Assembly (NCBI GenBank): GCA_002732675.1
Contig: NVRR01000158.1
Location: 1-7,299, forward strand
Origin: Sneathiella sp.
GTDB lineage: Bacteria; Pseudomonadota; Alphaproteobacteria; Sneathiellales; Sneathiellaceae
Reading direction: 5' to 3'
Length of the DNA stretch: 7,299 nucleotides
Every line of letters begins with the position of its first letter. Positions within the stretch are counted from its first letter, which is position 1. A program made the position numbers and the translations under genes. Positions 1 to 5,722 of this stretch are shown piece by piece. The notes below the pieces were generated by a model. That model saw nothing but the letters and a program-made list of their open reading frames with translations, was not told the DNA's origin and searched no databases.

Positions 1-497
1 CGACATCGGCGGCGCTGTCCGACGCTCAGCTGGATCGGTTTCGCGGGATCGCTGCCAAAAGCGCGCCGGACGATAAAAGCTACCTCACCTTGATGGCGCG
101 GGCCGGGACATTGCCCCACAAAGAATGGCTGCGGATTAACAATGAGCGGAAAATAATGGCGCGGCAATGGGCAGCGTTCTTTATGGACTGGGATATATTG
201 ATCTGCCCATCGGCTGCGGGACCGGCGTTCGCGCAAAACCAAAAAGGCGAGCGTCAGGACCGGATGATCGATATCAACGGCACGCTACAGCCCAGCACCG
301 ATCAGATGTTCTGGGCTGGCTATTCCAATATGGTTGATTTGCCGTCAACAGTGATGCCCGCAGGTCTGACACCGTCCGGGCTACCTGTTGGCCTGCAAGC
401 GATCGCAGCATATGGGGAGGATCGAACGTCGCTGGCCCTTTGCCGCCTGATGGAGGACACTTTTGTACAATTTACGCCGCCGCCTGCATATTCATGA
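1..497 (+). CDS. Amidase signature family hydrolase, C-terminal part (5' end outside window)
   Basis: The open frame starts at base 3 with no start codon of its own and ends at TGA 495-497, so the N-terminal two thirds lie to the left. The visible 164 residues have the hallmarks of the C-terminal region of amidase-signature enzymes: a DWDILICPSAAGPAF segment (the usual 'D-hydrophobic-P-T...P-A-F' strand) and the closing block NMVDLPSTVMPAG...GLPVGLQAIA...D, in which P, G and the GLPVGLQ turn are typical. These enzymes hydrolyse amide bonds with a Ser-cisSer-Lys triad; that triad lies in the missing part, so catalysis cannot be confirmed here. Substrate cannot be assigned: GatA, aryl-amidases and fatty-acid amide hydrolases share this tail. 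GatA itself is unlikely, because no gatB or gatC is adjacent. Family assignment is strong, function within the family is open. Confidence 0.88.
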   Translation, partial: TSAALSDAQLDRFRGIAAKSAPDDKSYLTLMARAGTLPHKEWLRINNERKIMARQWAAFFMDWDILICPSAAGPAFAQNQKGERQDRMIDINGTLQPSTDQMFWAGYSNMVDLPSTVMPAGLTPSGLPVGLQAIAAYGEDRTSLALCRLMEDTFVQFTPPPAYS

Positions 498-554
498 AAA
501 TGCCATATTACAGCGTCAAATGCCGGGACTAAACAACTCGCCCGGGACAGTTGG

Positions 555-583
555 TTGACACGGAATAAATCGAATGCTACGCC
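555..583 (+). promoter_or_regulatory. Possible sigma70-type promoter ahead of the methyltransferase
   Basis: A perfect -35 hexamer TTGACA lies at 555-560. Seventeen bases later comes TACGCC (578-583), preceded by TG (575-576) in the extended -10 arrangement. The -10 matches consensus poorly beyond its first two bases, so this is a candidate only. If real, it would give a 5' leader of about 120 bases for the gene starting at 714. Confidence 0.25.
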
Positions 584-589
584 ATTTGA

Positions 590-679
590 AGGAGCCATCT
601 AGAGATAGTACCGGGTCGCGATGCCATTGTATTGGCCGAATTCATTGAGGCGCTGGAAAAGACGGGCACCTTGTTGTGA
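590..679 (+). pseudogene. Possible remnant of the 3' end of an unidentified gene
   Basis: Between in-frame stops at 587-589 and 677-679, this frame encodes about 29 residues that read like real protein: SHLEIVPGRDAIVLAEF followed by an amphipathic IEALEKTG helix. No start codon or ribosome binding site precedes it. The 'GRDAIVLAEFIEAL' pattern loosely recalls the C-terminal helix of Gfo/Idh/MocA-type oxidoreductases, but the match is too short to name a family. It could be the scar of a deletion or a chance frame. Confidence 0.18.
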
Positions 680-713
680 TGATATTCGTCGCGTATGGGT
701 GAGGTAACAACTT

Positions 714-1559
714 ATGAGCCGCGCAAAAGACGCAATGAAACACGCAGTAGGCTGGTTCGCCGAGCGTGCTTTCCCCTCTTTAGCCAACGAAATTGATGAA
801 GCCCGGAATACAGAACAAAGGGTGGTGTTGAAGCGTTGTATTTTGCATGCCCGTATGCAGCAGGCGAAGGCAAAGGGCGATTATGGGTCCGTTGAGAAAT
901 CTCTCTCTGCTTTCTGGGCAGGGGATTCAGGCGATAAGTTTTTTAGTGGAGATGCGAACGCGGATGCGCGGTTCGAGCGCTTTTTGAAACAACACCATAT
1001 GGTTATTGATGCGCTTCGAGATTTTCTTGATCTTGCCGGAAGCGATTTTCATCGGCTGGTCGAAATCGGATGCGGCGAAGGTCGCGTATTAACGCATTGT
1101 TTCGAACAAATACCAGCAATTTCGTCAGCAATAGGACTCGATATTAACAAGACAATTATAGATCGTGCGTCGGCGGAGTATGCAGCGGTTGCCGATCTAT
1201 CTTTTTTCAATAGTGATGGGGTCGATTGGCTTGAAGCAAATCCATCTCCCGGCACGGTAGTCCTCTTCAATGGGGGCGTTTTGGAATATTTTTCCTCTGT
1301 GAAATTCGACAATGTATTGAAAGCACTTGCCGCTTGTCCTCCTGCCGCGATCGCGTTGATTGAACCCGTCGCCGCCGATCACGACCTGGAAAACGACGTC
1401 ACTTCTAGGATCTTCGGGGGTGAGAATTCATTTTCTCACAATCATCGACATCGACTGAGCGAAGCAGGTTTCGAGGTAATATACAGCACTGAATTGAAAG
1501 AGGGCGGCATACGGTGGGTGCTGATGCTGGGCGTATTTAGCTCAGCTCCCAAACCTTAA
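714..1559 (+). CDS. Class I SAM-dependent methyltransferase, unknown substrate
   Basis: The protein has 281 residues and a Rossmann-type SAM-binding core. Motif I is VEIGCGEGR at residues 116-124 (the glycine loop that holds SAM). An acidic residue ending strand 2 appears in GLDIN (D143, expected to bind the ribose hydroxyls), followed by FNSDGVDWL (about 165-173) near the adenine site and FNGGVLEYF (185-193) at the motif-IV position. Late in the chain, a SHNHRHRLSEAGFEV stretch resembles the strand-6/7 region of small-molecule methyltransferases. The first ~100 residues form a separate, mainly helical, charged N-terminal region that I do not recognise. ATG 714 is the first possible start, because TAA 705-707 lies just upstream in frame, and GAGG (701-704) sits nine bases ahead. 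Codon use is visibly more A/T-rich than in the sox genes, which may point to separate acquisition. The acceptor substrate (N, O or C atom; metabolite or lipid) cannot be read from the sequence. Confidence 0.85.
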   Translation: MSRAKDAMKHAVGWFAERAFPSLANEIDEARNTEQRVVLKRCILHARMQQAKAKGDYGSVEKSLSAFWAGDSGDKFFSGDANADARFERFLKQHHMVIDALRDFLDLAGSDFHRLVEIGCGEGRVLTHCFEQIPAISSAIGLDINKTIIDRASAEYAAVADLSFFNSDGVDWLEANPSPGTVVLFNGGVLEYFSSVKFDNVLKALAACPPAAIALIEPVAADHDLENDVTSRIFGGENSFSHNHRHRLSEAGFEVIYSTELKEGGIRWVLMLGVFSSAPKP

Positions 1560-1641
1560 AAATCTGCGTTCCGTATTATTAAACCAAAATTTCTATCTGC
1601 GTCTTTTCTGTGCTCATGACAGCCGATAGTATTTATTTTTT

Positions 1642-1695
1642 CCAAAAACCGCTGAAATTGTGGCCAACGTGAACGCTCGGAATTTGGCGGTTTGG
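1642..1695. repeat. Imperfect inverted repeat (possible hairpin)
   Basis: The left arm CCAAAAACCGCTGAAATT (1642-1659) pairs with the right arm AATTTGGCGGTTTGG (1681-1695): AAATT with AATTT, CCGC with GCGG, AAA with TTT and CC with GG. There are two bulged As in the left arm, a small mismatch near the loop and a 21-base loop. No T-run follows it on either strand, so it is not a standard terminator. Its role is unknown. Confidence 0.4.
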
Positions 1696-1794
1696 TACGG
1701 AGTTCGGGGGAATGCTCGGAAATCGCCCTCAAACATTAGAATTTCCTTAAGAAAAACTGTTCTGGCCCTGCCTAAATAGAGAGTGTCCTCGGCG

Positions 1795-1799
1795 GGTGA
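1795..1799 (+). promoter_or_regulatory. Ribosome binding site deciding the MFS start
   Basis: GGTGA at 1795-1799 matches the anti-Shine-Dalgarno sequence and lies eight bases before ATG 1808. The in-frame GTG at 1796 overlaps this site and has no suitably spaced site of its own, so ATG 1808 is preferred. Confidence 0.55.
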
Positions 1800-1807
1800 C
1801 ATTTGCT

Positions 1808-2992
1808 ATGCTCTTTAAAATGGCAAAAAAAATAAAAACAAATGCCTTCCCGCTCTGGGCACTTCTCTCTCTTGGCACCGCCTATTTCATGGTCGGGACG
1901 AGCAGCTTGTCTGTTATTGGCCTGACATGGGAAATATCTGCGGGGCTTGAGGTGTCGCCGGCGGAGATCGCGTTTCTGATGACGGTATTTGCTCTGACCT
2001 TCGCCATTGCAGCACCACTCATTCAGGTTTTTCTCAGCCATCTTCCGCGTATCCGAATTTTATGTGCGGGTCTGGCCATTATGGCGCTGGCGCTGGTGAT
2101 GGGGGCGTTCGCGACAAGTTATGACGTTCTTTTTGTTTCGCGCGGTCTTATGGGCCTCGGCGCGGCATCGGTTAGTCCGATGTGCTCAGCTATCGGTGCC
2201 GGTCTTGCGCCGCCGGATCAGCAGGGGCGGGCCATGGGAATCGTGTTTGGCGGACTGACGGTCGCGTCCGTGTTGGGAACACCAATTAGCGCTTATCTTG
2301 GGACGCTGATCGGCTGGCGAATGGTTTTTCTGCTTCTCGCCTTTTGCGCCTTAGCCGCAGCGACCCTGGTTTGGCTCCTCGTACATGATCGTCTGGCCGG
2401 GGCGAGAACGTCCATCTCACATTTAGTCGAAGCGTTGATCCAGCGCCGTTCAGCTTTCGCAATTCTTGTCACTTTCCTGCAAATGACGTCGATTTTTTGT
2501 ACCTATGCACTGATTGCGCCTTATATGGCAATCGAGTTTGGCTTGGCAGATGGTTGGATCGCCGTCGTGCTGCTTGTTTACGGCATAAGCGGCGTGTCCG
2601 GGAACATCATTGCGGGTCGATTAAGTGATCGATTTGGTCCAGAGAAAATCATTTTCATAAGCCTAATCGGATATGGGGGGGCGATCAGCATACTTCTGTT
2701 CATTGGCGCATCGTTGCCGCTGGCTTTTACGGCAATCTCCCTTTGGGCTTTGTTCGGGATGATGTTTCATTCGCCTCAGCAACAACGTATCGCCAATATC
2801 GAGCCTGAACGCCGCAGCCTGCTTTTGGCTCTCAATGCCGGGGCGCTGTATTTAGGCATTTCATTAGGCTCCTATATCTCTAACCTGGCATCGGTGAATT
2901 TCGGGTATGAAAGCCTTCCCATTTTCTCCCTGGGCATCTTGTTGCTGTGTCTAATCACCTTCCTGCCCAGCCTTCTTGCTAGCAAGAGGTAG
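1808..2992 (+). CDS. MFS transporter, DHA1/AraJ-like efflux type
   Basis: This is a 394-residue inner-membrane protein with about twelve hydrophobic segments in two halves and a polar central loop around residues 193-215, the standard major facilitator fold. Signature motifs are visible: the TM4 motif-B element SRGLMGLGAAS with R112, the TM5 antiporter motif-C region GGLTVASVLGTPISAYLG followed by GWR (148-171), and the cytoplasmic GRLSDRFGPEK motif-A copy after TM8 (270-280). The motif-A copy in the first half is degenerate (SHLPRIRI, 77-84). The motif-C/GWR combination is typical of proton-driven drug or sugar exporters of the DHA1 group (AraJ, nucleoside exporters), so export of a small molecule is inferred, with substrate unknown. 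ATG 1808 is chosen on its ribosome binding site; GTG 1796 would add four residues and ATG 1820 would remove four. It lies between a methyltransferase and a DUF2332 gene on the same strand. Confidence 0.88.
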   Translation: MLFKMAKKIKTNAFPLWALLSLGTAYFMVGTSSLSVIGLTWEISAGLEVSPAEIAFLMTVFALTFAIAAPLIQVFLSHLPRIRILCAGLAIMALALVMGAFATSYDVLFVSRGLMGLGAASVSPMCSAIGAGLAPPDQQGRAMGIVFGGLTVASVLGTPISAYLGTLIGWRMVFLLLAFCALAAATLVWLLVHDRLAGARTSISHLVEALIQRRSAFAILVTFLQMTSIFCTYALIAPYMAIEFGLADGWIAVVLLVYGISGVSGNIIAGRLSDRFGPEKIIFISLIGYGGAISILLFIGASLPLAFTAISLWALFGMMFHSPQQQRIANIEPERRSLLLALNAGALYLGISLGSYISNLASVNFGYESLPIFSLGILLLCLITFLPSLLASKR

Positions 2993-3100
2993 GTGACAGC
3001 CACGTACGCGTGATATGATTGAGGCCACTTCGGAAGATCGCTACCTTTAACAAAATAGTAGAAGGTGCCGCGGTTGGGTTATCATTCGCGGCGTAATTTT

Positions 3101-3107
3101 GGAAGGA
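3101..3107 (+). promoter_or_regulatory. Ribosome binding site deciding the DUF2332 start
   Basis: GGAAGGA lies five bases before ATG 3113. The frame is open further upstream to an ATG at 3065, but that extension (MPRLGYHSRRNFGRNL) has no good site and does not look like the family's N-terminus. Confidence 0.65.
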
Positions 3108-3112
3108 ACTTG

Positions 3113-4171
3113 ATGACGGAACAAGCTGTAAGAGAAGCTTTTGCGGGGCAAGGGGCAGCCTGCCGATCACTCGGCTCCCCTTTTACCGGGTGGTTGTGCG
3201 AACTCTGTGCGGAAAAGCTGCAAGATGACGGGGTCGTTGCAAATAAGCTTCTTCGGTGGGAGGGGGACGTGTCTGGCAGCGGCTACTCCGTGCCGCTTCG
3301 CTTAATGGGCGCGTTGCATGCGCTGGTGCGGTCGGGTAGGGCGCCCGAGTTGACGGCGGTGTATCCTCCCGGACATGAAGGTTTATCTGATCAGATTCTC
3401 TGGGATGTTATTCACGCTGCCTTTAATCTCCACGCAGATTTTATACTGGAGCGATTGCTAGGACCGCCACAAACCAATGAAGTACGGCGCTCGGCGGCGA
3501 CATTGCCGTTATTCCTGGAGGTATCCCGATTGACCGGATTACCGCTTGTCTTGTCCGAGGTCGGCGCAAGTGCCGGTCTCAACCTGTTCCTCGATAAATT
3601 CCATATCAAGCTGGGAGATCAGGCGTGGGGGGATCCGAGCTCTTCGGTAACGATAGATCCCAAATGGCATGGCAATCCTGCGCCCGACGCCCCGCTCGAG
3701 ATTACGTCGCGAGCTGGATGTGACTTAGCGCCGATCAATCCGGGCTCGGTAGAAGACAGGGAGAGGTTGCTTTCCTATATCTGGGCGGACCAGCCTGATC
3801 GGTTCGCGCGGACGGTCTCAGCGCTTGATATTGCCGCGAAGAGCAACATTCGAGTGGAAACCAGAGACGCACTGGACTGGTTGAAAGAAAGGACAGCGAC
3901 CAAATATGACGGCGCCGCACATGTCATTTATAGTACTATTGCCTGGCAGTATCTCCCCGAAGCCGCGAGAGCAAAAGGTGAGGATATTATTCGTACCGCC
4001 GGGGCGAAAGCAACAGAAGCGGCTCCGCTTGCCTGGGTTTCTAAAGAAACAGATGATGCGTCGCCGGGAGCGGGTTTATCCATAACCCTGTGGCCTGGCG
4101 GAGAGCGACGTGAAGTTGGCCGCGCTGACTTTCACGGTCGTTGGGTCGATTGGACGGGTTGGTCTCAATAG
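3113..4171 (+). CDS. DUF2332 family protein of unknown function
   Basis: The 352-residue protein matches what I know of the DUF2332 family from end to end, at about the family's usual length. Recognisable blocks are an N-terminal CRSLGSPFT (18-25), PLRLMGALHALVRSG (61-75), the very typical PPQTNEVRRSAALLP-like stretch (118-132, here with AAT for AAL), LVLSEVGASAGLNL (145-158), GCDL.P (202-207), IWADQPDR (223-230), HVIYSTIAWQYLP (270-282), LWPGGE (326-331) and the C-terminal ADFHGRWVDW (338-347). No biochemical role is established to my knowledge. The EVGASAGLNL block resembles a SAM-binding glycine loop after a beta strand, so a methyltransferase-like fold is possible; this is inference only. 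No signal peptide or membrane segment is evident, so it is probably cytoplasmic. It lies 120 bases after the MFS gene and 49 bases before the flavoprotein gene. Confidence 0.88.
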   Translation: MTEQAVREAFAGQGAACRSLGSPFTGWLCELCAEKLQDDGVVANKLLRWEGDVSGSGYSVPLRLMGALHALVRSGRAPELTAVYPPGHEGLSDQILWDVIHAAFNLHADFILERLLGPPQTNEVRRSAATLPLFLEVSRLTGLPLVLSEVGASAGLNLFLDKFHIKLGDQAWGDPSSSVTIDPKWHGNPAPDAPLEITSRAGCDLAPINPGSVEDRERLLSYIWADQPDRFARTVSALDIAAKSNIRVETRDALDWLKERTATKYDGAAHVIYSTIAWQYLPEAARAKGEDIIRTAGAKATEAAPLAWVSKETDDASPGAGLSITLWPGGERREVGRADFHGRWVDWTGWSQ

Positions 4172-4220
4172 GTTGGCGAAAGAAGTTGGCACTTGTCTCT
4201 AGGCTTGATACAAAATCCGT

Positions 4221-4754
4221 ATGAATTTTCTTGCGATTTCCGGTAGCACACGACGTGCTTCTACAAACACGGCTTTACTCGACACCATATCGCAACTGGC
4301 GGCGCCAGCTACGAATATTGCCGTTCTAAATATTCTCCAGCAGCTTCCCATATTTTCGCCCGACCTGGAAGGAGCAGCAACACAAGTTGACGTCAGGAAA
4401 TTGATTGACTTGGTGCGCCAAACTGACGGGATAATCATCTCGAGCCCTGAGTATGTCCACGCCATTCCAGGCGGCCTCAAAAATGCCATAGATTGGCTGG
4501 TTTCAGGAGATGCGATTATTGATAAGCCTATGGTGCTTGTTCATGCGTCTCATAGGGGCGAAGATATGTTGTCGGCGCTTCGGCTTGTTTTGGGCACGAT
4601 CACGGCGAATTTCAACGAACAGCTTTTTCTCAGCTTTCCGCTTGTTTCTAAATCGCCGTCCGAGATCGGGGCCTATTTGCGAACGGATGCCAATACACGT
4701 CAGATCAGGGCATTCATTTCTGATTTCGAGGCTTACGCAAGGCTTTCCACCTGA
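4221..4754 (+). CDS. NADPH-dependent FMN reductase family protein (flavodoxin-like fold)
   Basis: The 177-residue cytoplasmic protein has the two fingerprints of this family. The N-terminal FMN-phosphate loop is GSTRRASTNTALL (8-20), directly after the first beta strand. SPEYVHAIPGGLKNAIDW (75-92) is the canonical flavin-contacting SPEY...LKNAIDW block. LPIFSPDLE (42-50) occupies the usual 'LP.y..dle' position. Relatives use NAD(P)H to reduce bound FMN and pass electrons to quinones, azo dyes, chromate or partner monooxygenases; which applies here cannot be told. A TGA at 4206-4208 in frame leaves ATG 4221 as the only start. No clear Shine-Dalgarno sequence lies within the normal distance, so translation may be weak or depend on the gene 49 bases upstream. 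It converges on the minus-strand SDR gene with 52 bases between the stops and no obvious terminator hairpin. Confidence 0.88.
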   Translation: MNFLAISGSTRRASTNTALLDTISQLAAPATNIAVLNILQQLPIFSPDLEGAATQVDVRKLIDLVRQTDGIIISSPEYVHAIPGGLKNAIDWLVSGDAIIDKPMVLVHASHRGEDMLSALRLVLGTITANFNEQLFLSFPLVSKSPSEIGAYLRTDANTRQIRAFISDFEAYARLST

Positions 4755-4806
4755 TACTTCGGATTTTTACCTACACGAATGCCCCCGATCCTAGTGTTAG
4801 TCCAAA

Positions 4807-5538
4807 TTACCATTTCTCCAACCAGGGACGCAAATCAAGCTCGAACGTCCAGGCGCTTCGTTGCTGTGAATGCAAGTGCCAGTAATTCTCTGCAATTTCG
4901 GAGGGACGGAGAATACCGTCTTGATCTTTCATGGCGTAGCGATCGGGGAAACGTTCAGCGATGAACGCGGTATCGATAGCACCGTCAATAATGGCGTGGG
5001 CGACATGAATGCCCTGCGGCCCCAACTCCCGCGCCAGACTCTGGGCAAGGGCGCGAAGGCCATGTTTGGCACCAGCGAACGCCGAGTAGCCCGGACCCCC
5101 GCGAACAGATGCGGTTGCACCGGTAAAGATCATGGTGCCCTGGCCGCGGGGAAGCATCACTTTCGCTGCCTCCCGTCCGGTTAAAAATCCGGCAAAGCAG
5201 CTCATTTCCCAAACTTTCCGATACACCCGCGAGGTCATTTCCGTGATGGGGAAATTTACATTGCCGCCAATGTTAAAAACGACGACACCAAGCGGAGCGA
5301 CGTCTTTTTCAATTTTCGCGAACAGATCAATCATCTCCTCTTCTTCGCGGGCATCGACCCCAAATGCGTGAGCAGAGCCACCGTCCTCAGCAATGGAATC
5401 GGCCAGTTTCTCCAGATCCTCCAGATGGCGGGCGCGGCGAACGATACAGGTCTCGAAGCCCTCGCGGGCAAATCTTCTGGCAATGGCGCCACCGGTGGCA
5501 TCTCCGGCACCGATGACAAGACAGGATTGTTTGTTCAT
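4807..5538 (-). CDS. Short-chain dehydrogenase/reductase family protein with atypical active site
   Basis: The 243-residue protein has a Rossmann fold with an N-terminal nucleotide loop VIGAGDATGGA (8-18). This corresponds to TGxxxGxG but with Ile for Thr and Ala for the second Gly. FNIGGN (88-93) stands where classical SDRs have NNAG. In the catalytic region, FTGATASVRGGPG (138-150) leads to YSAFAGAKHG (151-160). K158 fits the catalytic Lys, but the residue four before it, where YxxxK has Tyr, is F154, and position 141, where the catalytic Ser is expected, is Ala beside T142; Y151 is three residues early. The C-terminal block IDGAIDTAFI...DQDGIL.P..IAENYW...WTFELDLRPWLEKW belongs, from memory, to a proteobacterial SDR subgroup sharing this layout, so I infer a family trait rather than decay. 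The substrate is unknown. The start at 5538 is chosen for its ribosome binding site and because the nucleotide loop then begins at residue 8; an upstream frame to 5655 adds 39 unlikely residues. It is divergent from soxB. Confidence 0.88.
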   Translation of the reverse strand: MNKQSCLVIGAGDATGGAIARRFAREGFETCIVRRARHLEDLEKLADSIAEDGGSAHAFGVDAREEEEMIDLFAKIEKDVAPLGVVVFNIGGNVNFPITEMTSRVYRKVWEMSCFAGFLTGREAAKVMLPRGQGTMIFTGATASVRGGPGYSAFAGAKHGLRALAQSLARELGPQGIHVAHAIIDGAIDTAFIAERFPDRYAMKDQDGILRPSEIAENYWHLHSQQRSAWTFELDLRPWLEKW

Positions 5539-5546
5539 TTTTATTT

Positions 5547-5551
5547 TCCTT
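5547..5551 (-). promoter_or_regulatory. Ribosome binding site for the SDR gene
   Basis: On the minus strand AAGGA lies eight bases before ATG (5538-5536). It fixes the start there rather than at the upstream in-frame ATG at 5655. Confidence 0.65.
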
Positions 5552-5599
5552 GTTTTGGCGGAATGCGCGGTGAAAATACTGGATCGACGATGCCAGAAT

Positions 5600-5611
5600 G
5601 TCAATCTTGAC
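5600..5611. promoter_or_regulatory. Perfect dyad GTCAA-N2-TTGAC, candidate operator
   Basis: GTCAATCTTGAC is a perfect inverted repeat with five-base arms and a two-base centre. On the minus strand its left arm is part of a TTGACA hexamer (5604-5599), so a protein bound here would cover a possible -35 of the SDR gene. The cognate regulator is not in the window. Confidence 0.35.
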
Positions 5612-5684
5612 GCTGGACGCGCAATCCATGACGTTCCAAGACAAAAAAGAAACATATTCCTATGTCGCTATGTCCTTGATATAT

Positions 5685-5702
5685 CTGTCATGCTGTCATG
5701 AC
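5685..5702. repeat. Tandem 8-bp repeat and palindrome just upstream of soxB
   Basis: CTGTCATG occurs twice in exact tandem (5685-5692, 5693-5700). The second copy forms the perfect palindrome GTCATGAC (5695-5702). The pair lies 21 to 38 bases before the soxB start codon, where a repressor or activator could act. A binding role is inferred from position only. Confidence 0.4.
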
Positions 5703-5722
5703 GTGCATCAAAGGATAAATGA

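Larger units (their letters stand above)
498..713. other. Intergenic spacer between amidase and methyltransferase
   Basis: This 216-base stretch has no complete gene. It holds a TTGACA hexamer at 555-560, a coding-like fragment without a start at 590-679, and the Shine-Dalgarno sequence GAGG (701-704) for the gene at 714. The only long open frame is on the minus strand; it runs into the methyltransferase gene and has no recognisable protein features. I see no convincing rho-independent terminator after the amidase. Confidence 0.6.
1560..1807. other. Intergenic spacer with hairpin and spaced direct repeat, upstream of the MFS gene
   Basis: This 248-base A/T-rich spacer has no convincing gene. 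A 62-codon minus-strand frame (1614-1802) lacks a ribosome binding site and recognisable features. Present are an imperfect hairpin (1642-1695), the near-identical 12-mers GAACGCTCGGAA (1671-1682) and GAATGCTCGGAA (1710-1721), 39 bases apart, and a TAAATA box (1773-1778) that could serve as a -10 but has no good -35 partner. The arrangement would suit a regulatory region for the transporter gene. Confidence 0.5.
5539..5722. promoter_or_regulatory. Divergent control region between SDR gene and sox operon
   Basis: This 184-base spacer must hold the promoters of both divergent genes. It contains a dyad at 5600-5611, a second dyad ACATA-N4-TATGT (5652-5665), the tandem pair CTATGTCG/CTATGTCC (5660-5675), a further tandem pair at 5685-5700, and CATGACGT twice (5627-5634 and 5697-5704). 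A minus-strand TTGACA (5604-5599) could be the SDR -35, followed by AGTATT (5580-5575) as a poor -10. The soxB ribosome binding site AAGGA (5711-5715) lies seven bases before ATG 5723. No clear soxB -10/-35 pair stands out. Confidence 0.5.

Noticed and set aside
599..787. Minus-strand 62-codon frame spanning the methyltransferase start
   Set aside because: It overlaps the well-supported start of the plus-strand gene, and its protein sequence shows no family features.
1642..1695. Rho-independent terminator for the methyltransferase gene
   Set aside because: The stem is A/T-rich and imperfect with a 21-base loop, and no T-run follows it on either strand.
1614..1802. Minus-strand 62-codon frame in the spacer before the MFS gene
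   Set aside because: It has no ribosome binding site, domain or plausible partner, and overlaps the hairpin and repeats, so it is more likely a chance frame.
3065..3112. Longer N-terminus for the DUF2332 protein (start at 3065)
   Set aside because: There is no suitable ribosome binding site, whereas ATG 3113 is preceded by GGAAGGA and gives the family's usual N-terminus.
5539..5655. Longer N-terminus for the SDR protein (start at 5655)
   Set aside because: The 39 added residues resemble translated spacer sequence and would put the nucleotide loop far too late; ATG 5538 has a good AAGGA site.
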